Assembly: GCA_023423935.1 (NCBI GenBank)
Contig: JAFAEQ010000043.1
Span: forward strand, 1-64,000
Direction: 5' to 3'
Source: Pseudomonadota bacterium
Lineage (GTDB): Bacteria > Pseudomonadota > Gammaproteobacteria > Steroidobacterales > Steroidobacteraceae
DNA: 64,000 bases
Position 1 is the stretch's first letter. The number at the start of each line of letters is the position of its first letter. The position numbers and the translations under genes are program-made. The notes under the pieces were generated by a model. The model did no database searches and was not told where the DNA came from. It saw nothing but the letters and a program-made list of their open reading frames with translations. This document shows, one piece after another, positions 23,383 through 31,415 of this stretch.

Positions 23383-24399
23383 ATGCCGCAGATGAATATG
23401 GTCCAGGCGTTGAATTCGGCCATGGACGTGATGTTGGGTCGTGACAAGTCCGTGGTCGTGATGGGGCAGGACGTGGGCTATTTCGGCGGCGTGTTTCGCG
23501 TCACCGATGGATTGCAGCGCAAGTACGGCGAGCACCGCGTGCTCGACATGCCCATTGCCGAAGGCGGCATCGTGGCGAGTGCCATCGGCATGGCCGTGAA
23601 CGGGCTGCGTCCGGTGTCGGAGATCCAGTTCGCCGATTACATCTATCCCGCGTTCGATCAGATCGCGAGCGAGCTGGCGCGGTTGCGCTATCGCACCGCA
23701 GGCGATTTCTTTGCGCCAGTGACGGTTCGCGTGCCGTCGGGCGGCGGCATTCGCGGCGGGCAGACGCATTCGCAGAGTCCGGAGGCGCTGTTCGCACATA
23801 TCTGCGGAATCAAGGTCGTGATTCCCTCGAACCCCTACGATGCGAAGGGTTTGTTGATATCGGCGATCGAAGACGACGACCCGGTGATCTTTTTCGAGCC
23901 CAAGCGTTTGTACAACGGACCGTTCGACGGCGATCCGAACAAGCCCGCGACGCCGTGGAGTGCACATCCGAAAGGCGAGGTGCCGGATGGGCACTATCGA
24001 GTGCCCATCGGACGCGCGGAGATCGTGAAGACCGGTAGTGAAGTGACCATCATCACTTACGGCACGCTCGTACACGTGGCCGAAGCTGCGGCCAAACGCA
24101 GCGGCGTGGATGCAGAGATCATCGACCTTCGTTCGATCGTGCCACTCGATGTCGAGACGATCACGAACTCGGTGAAGAAGACGGGGCGCTGTGTGATTGC
24201 GCACGAGGCGACACGCTTCTCCGGCTTCGGTGCAGAGTTGGCGGCGACGATTCAGGAGGAATGCTTCTGGCATCTGGAAGCGCCCATCGAGCGCGTGGCG
24301 GGGTGGGATACTCCTTATCCGCATGCCTTCGAGTGGGAGTATTTCCCAGGTCAGGAGCGCATCGGTGCGGCACTGAAGAAAGTGAGGGCGGTTGCATGA
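23383..24399 (+). CDS. bkdA2: Branched-chain 2-oxoacid dehydrogenase E1 beta subunit
   Basis: Transketolase-type partner of E1alpha, 338 residues. Starts MPQMNMVQALNSAMDVMLGRD, then the family stretches GQDVGYFGGVFRVTDGLQRKYG, DMPIAEGGIVASAIGMAVNGLRPV and PSGGGIRGGQTHSQSPEALFAHI, and ends with the beta-subunit C-terminal domain DLRSIVPLDVETI. ATG 23383 was preferred over upstream in-frame codons because those fall inside the REP-like element; GGGAG lies about ten bases before it. The stop overlaps the E2 start (ATGA). Confidence 0.93.
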   Translation: MPQMNMVQALNSAMDVMLGRDKSVVVMGQDVGYFGGVFRVTDGLQRKYGEHRVLDMPIAEGGIVASAIGMAVNGLRPVSEIQFADYIYPAFDQIASELARLRYRTAGDFFAPVTVRVPSGGGIRGGQTHSQSPEALFAHICGIKVVIPSNPYDAKGLLISAIEDDDPVIFFEPKRLYNGPFDGDPNKPATPWSAHPKGEVPDGHYRVPIGRAEIVKTGSEVTIITYGTLVHVAEAAAKRSGVDAEIIDLRSIVPLDVETITNSVKKTGRCVIAHEATRFSGFGAELAATIQEECFWHLEAPIERVAGWDTPYPHAFEWEYFPGQERIGAALKKVRAVA

Positions 24400-25625
24400 G
24401 TCGGTTCATCTTCAAGATGCCGGATCTGGGTGAAGGCACCGTCGAGGCCGAAGTCGTCGCCGTGCACGTCAAGGCCGGCGATGTGGTCAGGGAAGAGCAG
24501 ATCATTTTCGACGTGATGACCGAGAAGGCGACCGTCGAGGTTCCTTCGCCCGTCGCAGGCCGTGTCGTGTCGATCGCGGGGAAAGCGGGCGACAGCGTGC
24601 CGGTGGGAGCAGAGCTCATCGTGTTCGAAACGGATGCGACGCAGAGCGAGTCGCCTGACGAGAGCGCCGTCACATCGACTGCGGCGGCGCCTGTGCGCGC
24701 GGAAGCTGTGCCGGCAAGAGCTGCCAATGTCGCCGAACTTCCGAGTCGAGCGGGTCGGGTGATGGCATCGCCCGCGACACGTCGTCGTGCACGCGAAGCC
24801 GGCGTCGAGCTGACCGAGGTACAGGGCAGTGGGCCTGGCGGTCGCATCCTGCGGCAGGATTTCGACAGCTTCGTCGAGCAGCGAAGCAACGTGCGCCCGG
24901 CCGTAGCGCGCAGCGCAATCGCCGAAGTCGAGGAAGTTCCGGTGATCGGCATCCGACGTGTGATTGCACAGCGGATGACGCAGACCGTGCAGACCATTCC
25001 GCACTTCACCTATGTCGAGGAAATCGATGTTACGGAGCTCGAATCGCTGCGGTTGCACTTGAATTCAAAGCTCGAAAGAGGTGCGCCGTCCTTCACGTAC
25101 CTGCCGTTCTTTGCACTTGCGCTCGCGCGACTGCTGCCACGGTTTCCCCAGTGCAACGTTCGCCACGATGCCGAGCGCAATGTTCTGCTGCGCCATCGCT
25201 CATTGCACCTGGGCATTGCGACGCAAACCAATGACGGCTTGAAGGTACCCGTCGTGCGACATGTGGAGCGTCGATCGCTCGCGGAGGTTGCGGCCGAGAT
25301 CCGACGTGTGAGCGAAGCGGCGCGCACGAACAAGGCGACGCGCGAAGAGCTCTCCGGGTCGACCATGACCCTGACGAGTCTCGGCAAGCTGGGTGGCATT
25401 GCCTCGACACCGATCATCAACGCGCCGGAGGTTGCCATCATCGGTGTGAACAAGGCCGTCGATCGCCCTGTCGTCGTGAACGGCGCAGTCACTGTCCGCC
25501 GTATGATGAATCTCTCCGGCTCGTTCGATCATCGCTTCGTCGACGGACACGATGCCGCCTCGATGATTCAGGCACTCAAGGAATCGTTGGAGCATCCGGC
25601 GACGATCTTCATGCGAGAGGACTAA
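24396..25625 (+). CDS. bkdB: Dihydrolipoyl acyltransferase E2 of the branched-chain 2-oxoacid dehydrogenase complex
   Basis: A 409-residue E2 with one lipoyl domain (about 3-77; lipoylated Lys44 in DVMTEKATVEV), a hinge rich in Ala/Glu, a peripheral-subunit-binding domain (about 125-160, SPATRRRAREAGVELTEVQG) and the trimeric acyltransferase catalytic domain ending in FDHRFVDGHDAA, with His379 as active-site base. It hands isobutyryl, isovaleryl or 2-methylbutyryl groups to CoA. A dedicated E3 (lpd) gene does not follow, so the complex must borrow a dihydrolipoyl dehydrogenase from elsewhere. Confidence 0.93.
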   Translation: MSRFIFKMPDLGEGTVEAEVVAVHVKAGDVVREEQIIFDVMTEKATVEVPSPVAGRVVSIAGKAGDSVPVGAELIVFETDATQSESPDESAVTSTAAAPVRAEAVPARAANVAELPSRAGRVMASPATRRRAREAGVELTEVQGSGPGGRILRQDFDSFVEQRSNVRPAVARSAIAEVEEVPVIGIRRVIAQRMTQTVQTIPHFTYVEEIDVTELESLRLHLNSKLERGAPSFTYLPFFALALARLLPRFPQCNVRHDAERNVLLRHRSLHLGIATQTNDGLKVPVVRHVERRSLAEVAAEIRRVSEAARTNKATREELSGSTMTLTSLGKLGGIASTPIINAPEVAIIGVNKAVDRPVVVNGAVTVRRMMNLSGSFDHRFVDGHDAASMIQALKESLEHPATIFMRED

Positions 25626-25739
25626 CGTCAACTTCCGGCGGCGATGGGGCAATGACGTAGGTAAAGCGCTTGCTCGTCGTACGCGTTGTTCTGGTAATTT
25701 CCAATGAGTCGCGTCTGAATGAACCGAAGGGGGGCGGTT

Positions 25740-25746
25740 GGAACTT
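25740..25746 (+). promoter_or_regulatory. GGAACTT, possible ECF/sigma-E -35 element before the DUF2934-treZ genes
   Basis: The heptamer equals the classical sigma-E -35 consensus and lies 55 bp before the DUF2934 start codon. A -10 match at 15-17 bases downstream is poor (TTTGTA), so this is only a candidate for stress control of the trehalose genes. A short hairpin (GAGCAC-N5-GTGCTC, 25770-25786) follows. Confidence 0.25.
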
Positions 25747-25800
25747 TGACGGTGAATGGAGCTTTGTAGAGCACGCTCTGTGCTCAGCGAGGATCCACTC

Positions 25801-26094
25801 ATGCCTTCACGTTCGCGTTCGTCTTCTTCCAAATCATCCAGCGAATCTGCCAAGCGCGTCGTCGCCGCACGCGCCGCGTCGCAGACGGAAACGACGGCAG
25901 CAGATACGGAAGGTGCGGCGCAACCTGAGGTCCGCCTGCTCGGCACGCTGCACCCCGCACCCAGCCGCGAAGAGCGCATCGCGATTTCCGCGTATTGGCG
26001 TGCCGCCCAACGGGAGTTCGCCCCCGGTGGTGAGCTCGACGACTGGCTGGCCGCTGAGCGCGAGGTCGATTCGGAGCATTCCGCTTCTCGCTGA
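25801..26094 (+). CDS. Small DUF2934 protein
   Basis: A 97-residue protein of unknown function. Residues 1-50 are low-complexity Ser/Arg/Ala; the C-terminal half is the DUF2934 motif, REERIAISAYWRAAQREF followed by PGGELDDWLAAEREV. DUF2934 proteins are often encoded next to trehalose and glycogen enzymes, as here, where treZ starts five bases after its stop codon. Start ATG 25801 gives the low-complexity head directly; an in-frame start 45 bases upstream is possible. Confidence 0.8.
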   Translation: MPSRSRSSSSKSSSESAKRVVAARAASQTETTAADTEGAAQPEVRLLGTLHPAPSREERIAISAYWRAAQREFAPGGELDDWLAAEREVDSEHSASR

Positions 26095-26099
26095 TCAAC

Positions 26100-27992
26100 G
26101 TGGGTTCGAACTCGGCATCCGCGTCGGATTGCTCATCGACTGCATTCGCGCCTGGCGCTTATGTGGATGCGGATGCCATAGCCCATTTCTGTGTTTGGGC
26201 CCCGGACGCCAAGCGCGTCGAGATCGTTCTGGAAGATCGAACGCAGCCGCTCGATATGCAGCGCGCATCGAACGGCTACTTCGTCCTCGATACGCGCGAA
26301 GCGACGGTGGGCGATCTCTATCGATATCGAATCGACGGCAAGGGACCCTGGCCGGATCCGTGCTCGCGCTATCAGCCCGAAGGCCCCCACGGTCCTTCGT
26401 TGCTGGTGGAGCCGCATCGATATCAGTGGCGCGACCGGGACTGGAAAGGAATCGCGCTGCAAGGTCAGGTGATCTACGAGCTGCACATCGGCACCTTCAC
26501 CGAAGCAGGGACCTTCGACGCAGCGATCGAGCGGCTGGCCTGGCTCAAGGACATCGGCATCACGTTGATCGAAGTGTTGCCGGTCGCAGAATTTCCGGGG
26601 CGTTGGGGTTGGGGCTACGACGGCGTGCATCTCTTTGCGCCGTTTCATCACTACGGCGATCACGAGGCCTTCAAGCGCTTCGTCGATGCCGCGCATGCGC
26701 TCGGGCTCGCGGTGATCCTCGATGTCGTCTACAACCATCTCGGTCCCGACGGCAACTATCTGCGTTGCTTCAGCGATCGTTATTTCAGCACCCGGCACAA
26801 GACCGAGTGGGGCGAAGCCTTCAACTTCGATGGCGAATGCTGCGAGGGTGCACGTGATCTGATCGTCGACAACGCCTGCTACTGGGTGAGGGAATTTCAC
26901 CTCGACGGTTTTCGACTCGATGCCACTCAGGCGATCTTCGACGACAGTAAGCGGCACGTCATTGCTGAAATGGCGGCGAACGCGCGGCGCGAGGCGGCGG
27001 AGCGCAGCATCGTGTTCATCGCCGAGGACGAGCCGCAACGATCCCAGCACCTGCTTCCGGTCGAGCGGGGAGGATGGGGCATCGATGCCATGTGGAATGA
27101 CGATTTCCATCATTCCGCAACGGTCGCGCTCACCGGTAGTCGGGATGCCTACTTTCACGACTACACGGGGCGTGCCCAGGAGTTCGTCTCCGCGGTCCGC
27201 CGCGGCTTTCTGTATCAGGGCCAGCATTACCATTGGCAGAATCAGCCGCGAGGTCGGGCTGCCCGAGGGCTGCCCGGCTCGTCGTGTGTGCATTTTCTGC
27301 AGAACCACGATCAGGTCGGCAATGCATACGCCAGCCTGCGCGTGCATGCGATCTCGCATCCCGGTTGCTATCGCGCGCTCACTGCGGTGTATCTGCTCGG
27401 ACCGCAGACACCGATGCTGTTCATGGGGCAGGAGTTTCACTCGAGCGCACCTTTCTGCTATTTCATCGATCACAACGCGGAGCTCGCAAAGCTCGTGGGG
27501 CAGGGGCGTCGTGACTTCCTTTCGCAGTTCCGCATCTACGAAGGCGATGCCGCGAAGGCCCAGATCGTCGATCCCGCGGACGAGCGGACCTTCCGGCGCT
27601 GCAAGCTCGATTGGAGCGAAATCGAAATCAACCGACACATCGTGGACCTTCATCGCGACCTGCTGCGTTTGCGTCGCGAGGACCCTGTTATCGCGGCTCA
27701 GGATTCATCTCGACTGGATGGTGCCACGTTGTCGGAGTACGCCTTCGTGCTGCGCTGGTTCGACGAAGAGCATGGCGACCGCCTGCTGGTCGTGAATCTT
27801 CAAGCGGACCTGGTGCTGAATCCCGCGCCGGAGCCGCTGCTGGCGCCGCCGCTCGGACAGCGATGGCAGATGGAATGGTCGAGCGAGGAGCCGAAGTACG
27901 GCGGCTGCGGCAGCTATCGGCCGGTTGACGATCAGCAGCGATGGCGACTGCCCGGCAATAGCGCAGTGCTGCTGCGAGAAGTCGCTCCCTAA
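26100..27992 (+). CDS. treZ: Malto-oligosyltrehalose trehalohydrolase (TreZ)
   Basis: GH13 enzyme (630 residues) that cuts trehalose from the end of malto-oligosyltrehalose. N-terminal beta-sandwich (about 15-95, FCVWAPDAKRVEIVLED), then the catalytic barrel: IYELHIGTFTEAGTFDAAIERL, GWGYDGVHLFAP, ILDVVYNHLGPDGNY, nucleophile Asp274 in DGFRLDATQAI, acid Glu in VFIAEDE and transition-state Asp in LQNHDQVGNA. The closely spaced WGWGYDGV motif and lack of branching-enzyme features separate it from GlgB. Start is GTG at 26100, five bases after the DUF2934 stop. It acts after TreY, encoded at 31.4 kb. Confidence 0.93.
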   Translation: MGSNSASASDCSSTAFAPGAYVDADAIAHFCVWAPDAKRVEIVLEDRTQPLDMQRASNGYFVLDTREATVGDLYRYRIDGKGPWPDPCSRYQPEGPHGPSLLVEPHRYQWRDRDWKGIALQGQVIYELHIGTFTEAGTFDAAIERLAWLKDIGITLIEVLPVAEFPGRWGWGYDGVHLFAPFHHYGDHEAFKRFVDAAHALGLAVILDVVYNHLGPDGNYLRCFSDRYFSTRHKTEWGEAFNFDGECCEGARDLIVDNACYWVREFHLDGFRLDATQAIFDDSKRHVIAEMAANARREAAERSIVFIAEDEPQRSQHLLPVERGGWGIDAMWNDDFHHSATVALTGSRDAYFHDYTGRAQEFVSAVRRGFLYQGQHYHWQNQPRGRAARGLPGSSCVHFLQNHDQVGNAYASLRVHAISHPGCYRALTAVYLLGPQTPMLFMGQEFHSSAPFCYFIDHNAELAKLVGQGRRDFLSQFRIYEGDAAKAQIVDPADERTFRRCKLDWSEIEINRHIVDLHRDLLRLRREDPVIAAQDSSRLDGATLSEYAFVLRWFDEEHGDRLLVVNLQADLVLNPAPEPLLAPPLGQRWQMEWSSEEPKYGGCGSYRPVDDQQRWRLPGNSAVLLREVAP

Positions 27993-28012
27993 ACCTCTCC
28001 AAGAGTTTCCCG

Positions 28013-30055
28013 ATGAATCAGTTGCAGACTCCCAGCGACATCGGCCTGCATTGGCCAGGCTCAGGCGATGTTGCAGAACTGCTCGAACGCGAGTGGATCG
28101 TCACCAACGGACTGGGCGGTTATTCGTCGAGCTCGTTGATTGGCGCCAACAGCCGCAAGTATCACGGGCTGTTCGTGCCGAATCTGAGCGCACCGAAGGG
28201 ACGCCATGTCCTGATCTCACGCTGCGATGAGCTCGTCGTCGCCGGCGATCGCCGCTATGACATCGGCAATGTCGAGTTCGCCGATGGCAAGCTGCTCGGC
28301 GAAGGCCATCGCTTTCTGCGGTACTTCACCTTCGATCGCAGCATCGCGTGCTGGACCTACGACATCGAAGGAATCGTGCTGCAGAAATCGATCGTGATGG
28401 TCCATCAGCAGAACACGGTCTGCATTCGCTATCGAGTGTTGAGCGGTCCGCCGGTCGAGATCCGCATCAGACCGTTCGTTTCGTTCCGGCGGCATGACGA
28501 GGCCCCGGACGTGCCGCGCGAAGGCATCTACACAGTCACCGTGCAACAGGGTCGTCATGAAGTCGGCCTGACGGGTACGCCGATCATCCTGCGCATGGCC
28601 ATGCAGCCCAGTCCGTCGATCTTCACCACCGATGAGCGTCACGACCGCGAGACGGTGTACCGCATCGACCGCGAGCGTGGGGAGACGTCGATCGAGAACG
28701 TATTCAGTCCCGGCTGGTTCACGGCCAACGTCTCGGCGGATCGCCCGGCCTGTTTCGTTGCGTCCACGCATGGCTGGGACTGGCTCGCCTTCGACGCGTT
28801 TGGCATGTTCGACGCCGAATGCCGTCGAATCGATGATCTGCTCTCACGCGGCAAGCTGCCGCCGGGAGATGCGGTCGCACGCCAGCTCGCACAGGCAACA
28901 GATCAGTTCATCGTGCTGCCCGGCAGCCGATTGGAGGAAAGCGTGCTGGCGCAGGCACAGGGCACGGAGCTGCGCAGCGTGTATGCCGGCTATCACTGGT
29001 TCGCGGACTGGGGCCGCGACACCATGATCAGTCTCGAAGGGCTCACGCTTTCGACAGGCCGACTTCGCGAGGCGGGAGCGATCCTGCGCACGTTCGCGAA
29101 CTATGTGAAGGATGGCCTGCTTCCGAACCTCTTTCCCGAGGGAGAACGGCAAGCGCTTTATCACACGGTCGATGCGACGCTGTGGTACTTCCATGCGATC
29201 TCGCGCTACATGACGGTCAGCGGCAACACCGCGATTCTCAAAGACCTGTTTCCGATTCTCGAATCGATCATCGAGCATCATGTGCGCGGAACGCACTTCG
29301 GCATCCACATGGACGAGGATGGTCTGATCACCGCAGCGGCAGAGGGCTATCAGCTCACCTGGATGGATGCGAAGGTGAATGGATGGGTCGTCACACCGCG
29401 GCGCGGTAAGCCGGTGGAGATCCAGGCGCTCTGGTACAACGCGTTGCGCCTCATGCACGACTGGTCCGAGAGTGTCGGACGACCTTCGGACGGATATGCG
29501 CAACGAGCAGAGCAGGCGCGGCAAAGCTTCAACGCTCGCTTCTGGAACGAAGCGAGCGGATGTCTGTTCGATGTGATCGATGGTCCTGATGGCGATGACC
29601 CCGCAATTCGCCCGAACCAGGTCTTCGCCGTCTCGCTCGGCCACCCGGTACTGGATCGCAATCGCTGGCAACCTGTCATGGAGACGGTGAAGACCAAGCT
29701 GCTGACGCCGTACGGGCTGCGTACGCTCAGTGCGGATCATCCGGACTACAAGGCGCACTACCGCGGCGATCTGCTGGCCCGCGATGCGGCGTATCACCAG
29801 GGCACGGTGTGGCCATGGCTGATCGGACATTTCGTCGATGCCTGGCTGAAGCTCCATCCCGATCGAACCGCAGCGCGGGAATTTCTCCGCGCTTTTCCTG
29901 ATCACCTGCGTGATGCGGGTGTGGGCAGCATCAGCGAGATCTTCGACGCGGAGCTTCCACATCGACCGGGCGGATGTATGGCGCAGGCATGGAGCGTCGC
30001 GGAAGTGTTACGCGCCTGGATCAACACGGCTGCACAACCACAGCGCGCGAAGTGA
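28013..30055 (+). CDS. Amylo-alpha-1,6-glucosidase / glycogen debranching enzyme (GDE, GH133-like)
   Basis: A 680-residue two-domain protein. The N-terminal GDE domain (about 20-240) opens EWIVTNGLGGYSSSSLIGANSRKYHGLFV; the C-terminal (alpha/alpha)6 barrel has GYHWFADWGRDTMISLEGLTL, where the acidic residues belong to the active site, EGYQLTWMDAKVNGWVVTPRRGKPVEIQALWYNAL (positions about 440-475) and GTVWPWLIGHFVDAWLK. This type hydrolyses alpha-1,6 branches of glycogen. It lies 20 bases downstream of treZ on the same strand, so both are probably in one transcript and supply linear chains to TreY. Confidence 0.9.
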   Translation: MNQLQTPSDIGLHWPGSGDVAELLEREWIVTNGLGGYSSSSLIGANSRKYHGLFVPNLSAPKGRHVLISRCDELVVAGDRRYDIGNVEFADGKLLGEGHRFLRYFTFDRSIACWTYDIEGIVLQKSIVMVHQQNTVCIRYRVLSGPPVEIRIRPFVSFRRHDEAPDVPREGIYTVTVQQGRHEVGLTGTPIILRMAMQPSPSIFTTDERHDRETVYRIDRERGETSIENVFSPGWFTANVSADRPACFVASTHGWDWLAFDAFGMFDAECRRIDDLLSRGKLPPGDAVARQLAQATDQFIVLPGSRLEESVLAQAQGTELRSVYAGYHWFADWGRDTMISLEGLTLSTGRLREAGAILRTFANYVKDGLLPNLFPEGERQALYHTVDATLWYFHAISRYMTVSGNTAILKDLFPILESIIEHHVRGTHFGIHMDEDGLITAAAEGYQLTWMDAKVNGWVVTPRRGKPVEIQALWYNALRLMHDWSESVGRPSDGYAQRAEQARQSFNARFWNEASGCLFDVIDGPDGDDPAIRPNQVFAVSLGHPVLDRNRWQPVMETVKTKLLTPYGLRTLSADHPDYKAHYRGDLLARDAAYHQGTVWPWLIGHFVDAWLKLHPDRTAAREFLRAFPDHLRDAGVGSISEIFDAELPHRPGGCMAQAWSVAEVLRAWINTAAQPQRAK

Positions 30056-30313
30056 TATCGCGCGCGCTACTACGATGCATTCGTTCTGGTAAGCGCTGTC
30101 AGATCAACGAGCAAGGAAGTCGCAATTCACGAATGAGTAACACGCTGACGATACATCGCTCACAAGATGTCATCGCAGTGCCGACAACATTCGCTGTCGC
30201 TAACGATCCACGCGTATTTACCGCAGTTTCCTAGGAACCCGTTCAGGTTTCCGGGTATTTAGTCAAAGTTACAGGGCGCGACGTTCGTTCCCTCCTTCAC
30301 ACACGGAGACACT

Positions 30314-31381
30314 ATGGAATCCGCTGGCCAGGCTCGCGGCTCTCAACGCATTCACTCTGACGTTGCGCATCCCGACGACACTCGCGCCGTCTCGGATCAT
30401 GCCTGGGCACTGGTACTTGCGGGCGGAGAAGGATCTCGTCTGCGCCAACTGACTACGACACGTTGCGGCACCTCGGTACCGAAACAATTCTGTTCGCTTG
30501 CGGGAGGACACACGCTTCTCGAAGAAGCAATCACCCGAGCCCAAGGTCTTATTCCGCAAGATCGCATCTGCTCGATCGTCGCTCAGCAGCATCGTCAATG
30601 GTGGTCTGCACTGCTGGGCCAGTCGAATCGCAATCTTTTCGTGCAGCCGCGCGGTCGCGGTACCGGCATCGGGATCCTGTACTCGATCCTGCAGATTGCT
30701 GCGCGCGATCCCGATGCGCGCCTGTTGATTCTGCCGGCCGATCATCACGTTCGCGATGAGTTGGTATTGCGCCAGGGGCTGCGCATTGCGTTGGGTCGTG
30801 TGGAGCAGCATCCGGAAACACCGATCCTCGTTGGCATTGCGCCGGAACGTGTCGACTCGGAGCTCGGCTACATTCTGCCTGGCATGCGCGACGGATTCGG
30901 TACGCAGACCGTCTCACGTTTCATCGAAAAACCGGACTACGCCTCAGCGAGCACAATCGTCGCCGAAGGCGGGCTGTGGAACACGTTCATTCTTGCTGCC
31001 TCCGTGCAGTCGCTGATCGAGATGTTCATGCGCCGCTTTGCACCGCTCGTGCTCGAGATGCAGGTGATCGTGAGCCGCGCGGTGGGTTCCGATGCGATCG
31101 GCGCGAGCTACTGGCCGGCTATCGTGGATCTGTACGAGCGTCTCCCCAGCATCGATTTCTCCATCGACCTGCTGCAAGGCAATGAGCGGAACTTGCGCGT
31201 ATTGCGCGTGCCGGATTGCGGCTGGAGCGATCTCGGTACCCCGAGCCGCGTTGCCGAAACGTTGCGTCGCTTGCCTCCTGAGTATCCGACGCATCGGGCC
31301 AATGGGCCGAGCGCGCCATTCGTGAACCTCGCTGCGCAACACGCACTGTTCGAACGCCAGGGTTCCGGCGTGACCGCCTGA
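30314..31381 (+). CDS. Mannose-1-phosphate guanylyltransferase-like nucleotidyltransferase
   Basis: A 355-residue sugar-phosphate nucleotidyltransferase. The nucleotide-binding signature is LAGGEGSRLRQLT followed by PKQFCSLAGGHTLLEEA; later PRGRGTGIGILYSILQIA, LLILPADHHV and RFIEKPDYASA match the mannose-1-phosphate guanylyltransferase (ManC N-terminal domain) family, and WNTFILAA the acceptor-site loop. The phosphomannose isomerase domain of bifunctional ManC is absent. Its place inside a trehalose/glucan cluster is unexpected; GDP-mannose or GDP-glucose production is possible but not decided by sequence. A palindrome TTCCTAGGAA (30228-30237) and a CGGAG-type ribosome binding site lie upstream. 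Confidence 0.8.
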   Translation: MESAGQARGSQRIHSDVAHPDDTRAVSDHAWALVLAGGEGSRLRQLTTTRCGTSVPKQFCSLAGGHTLLEEAITRAQGLIPQDRICSIVAQQHRQWWSALLGQSNRNLFVQPRGRGTGIGILYSILQIAARDPDARLLILPADHHVRDELVLRQGLRIALGRVEQHPETPILVGIAPERVDSELGYILPGMRDGFGTQTVSRFIEKPDYASASTIVAEGGLWNTFILAASVQSLIEMFMRRFAPLVLEMQVIVSRAVGSDAIGASYWPAIVDLYERLPSIDFSIDLLQGNERNLRVLRVPDCGWSDLGTPSRVAETLRRLPPEYPTHRANGPSAPFVNLAAQHALFERQGSGVTA

Positions 31382-31415
31382 AGCAGCGCGTGAGAGCCCT
31401 AGCAACGGACCTGCC

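Noticed and set aside
30134..30235. 33-codon frame starting MSNTLTIHRSQ before the nucleotidyltransferase gene
   Set aside because: Short, no ribosome binding site of note and no resemblance to a known peptide; most likely leader sequence.
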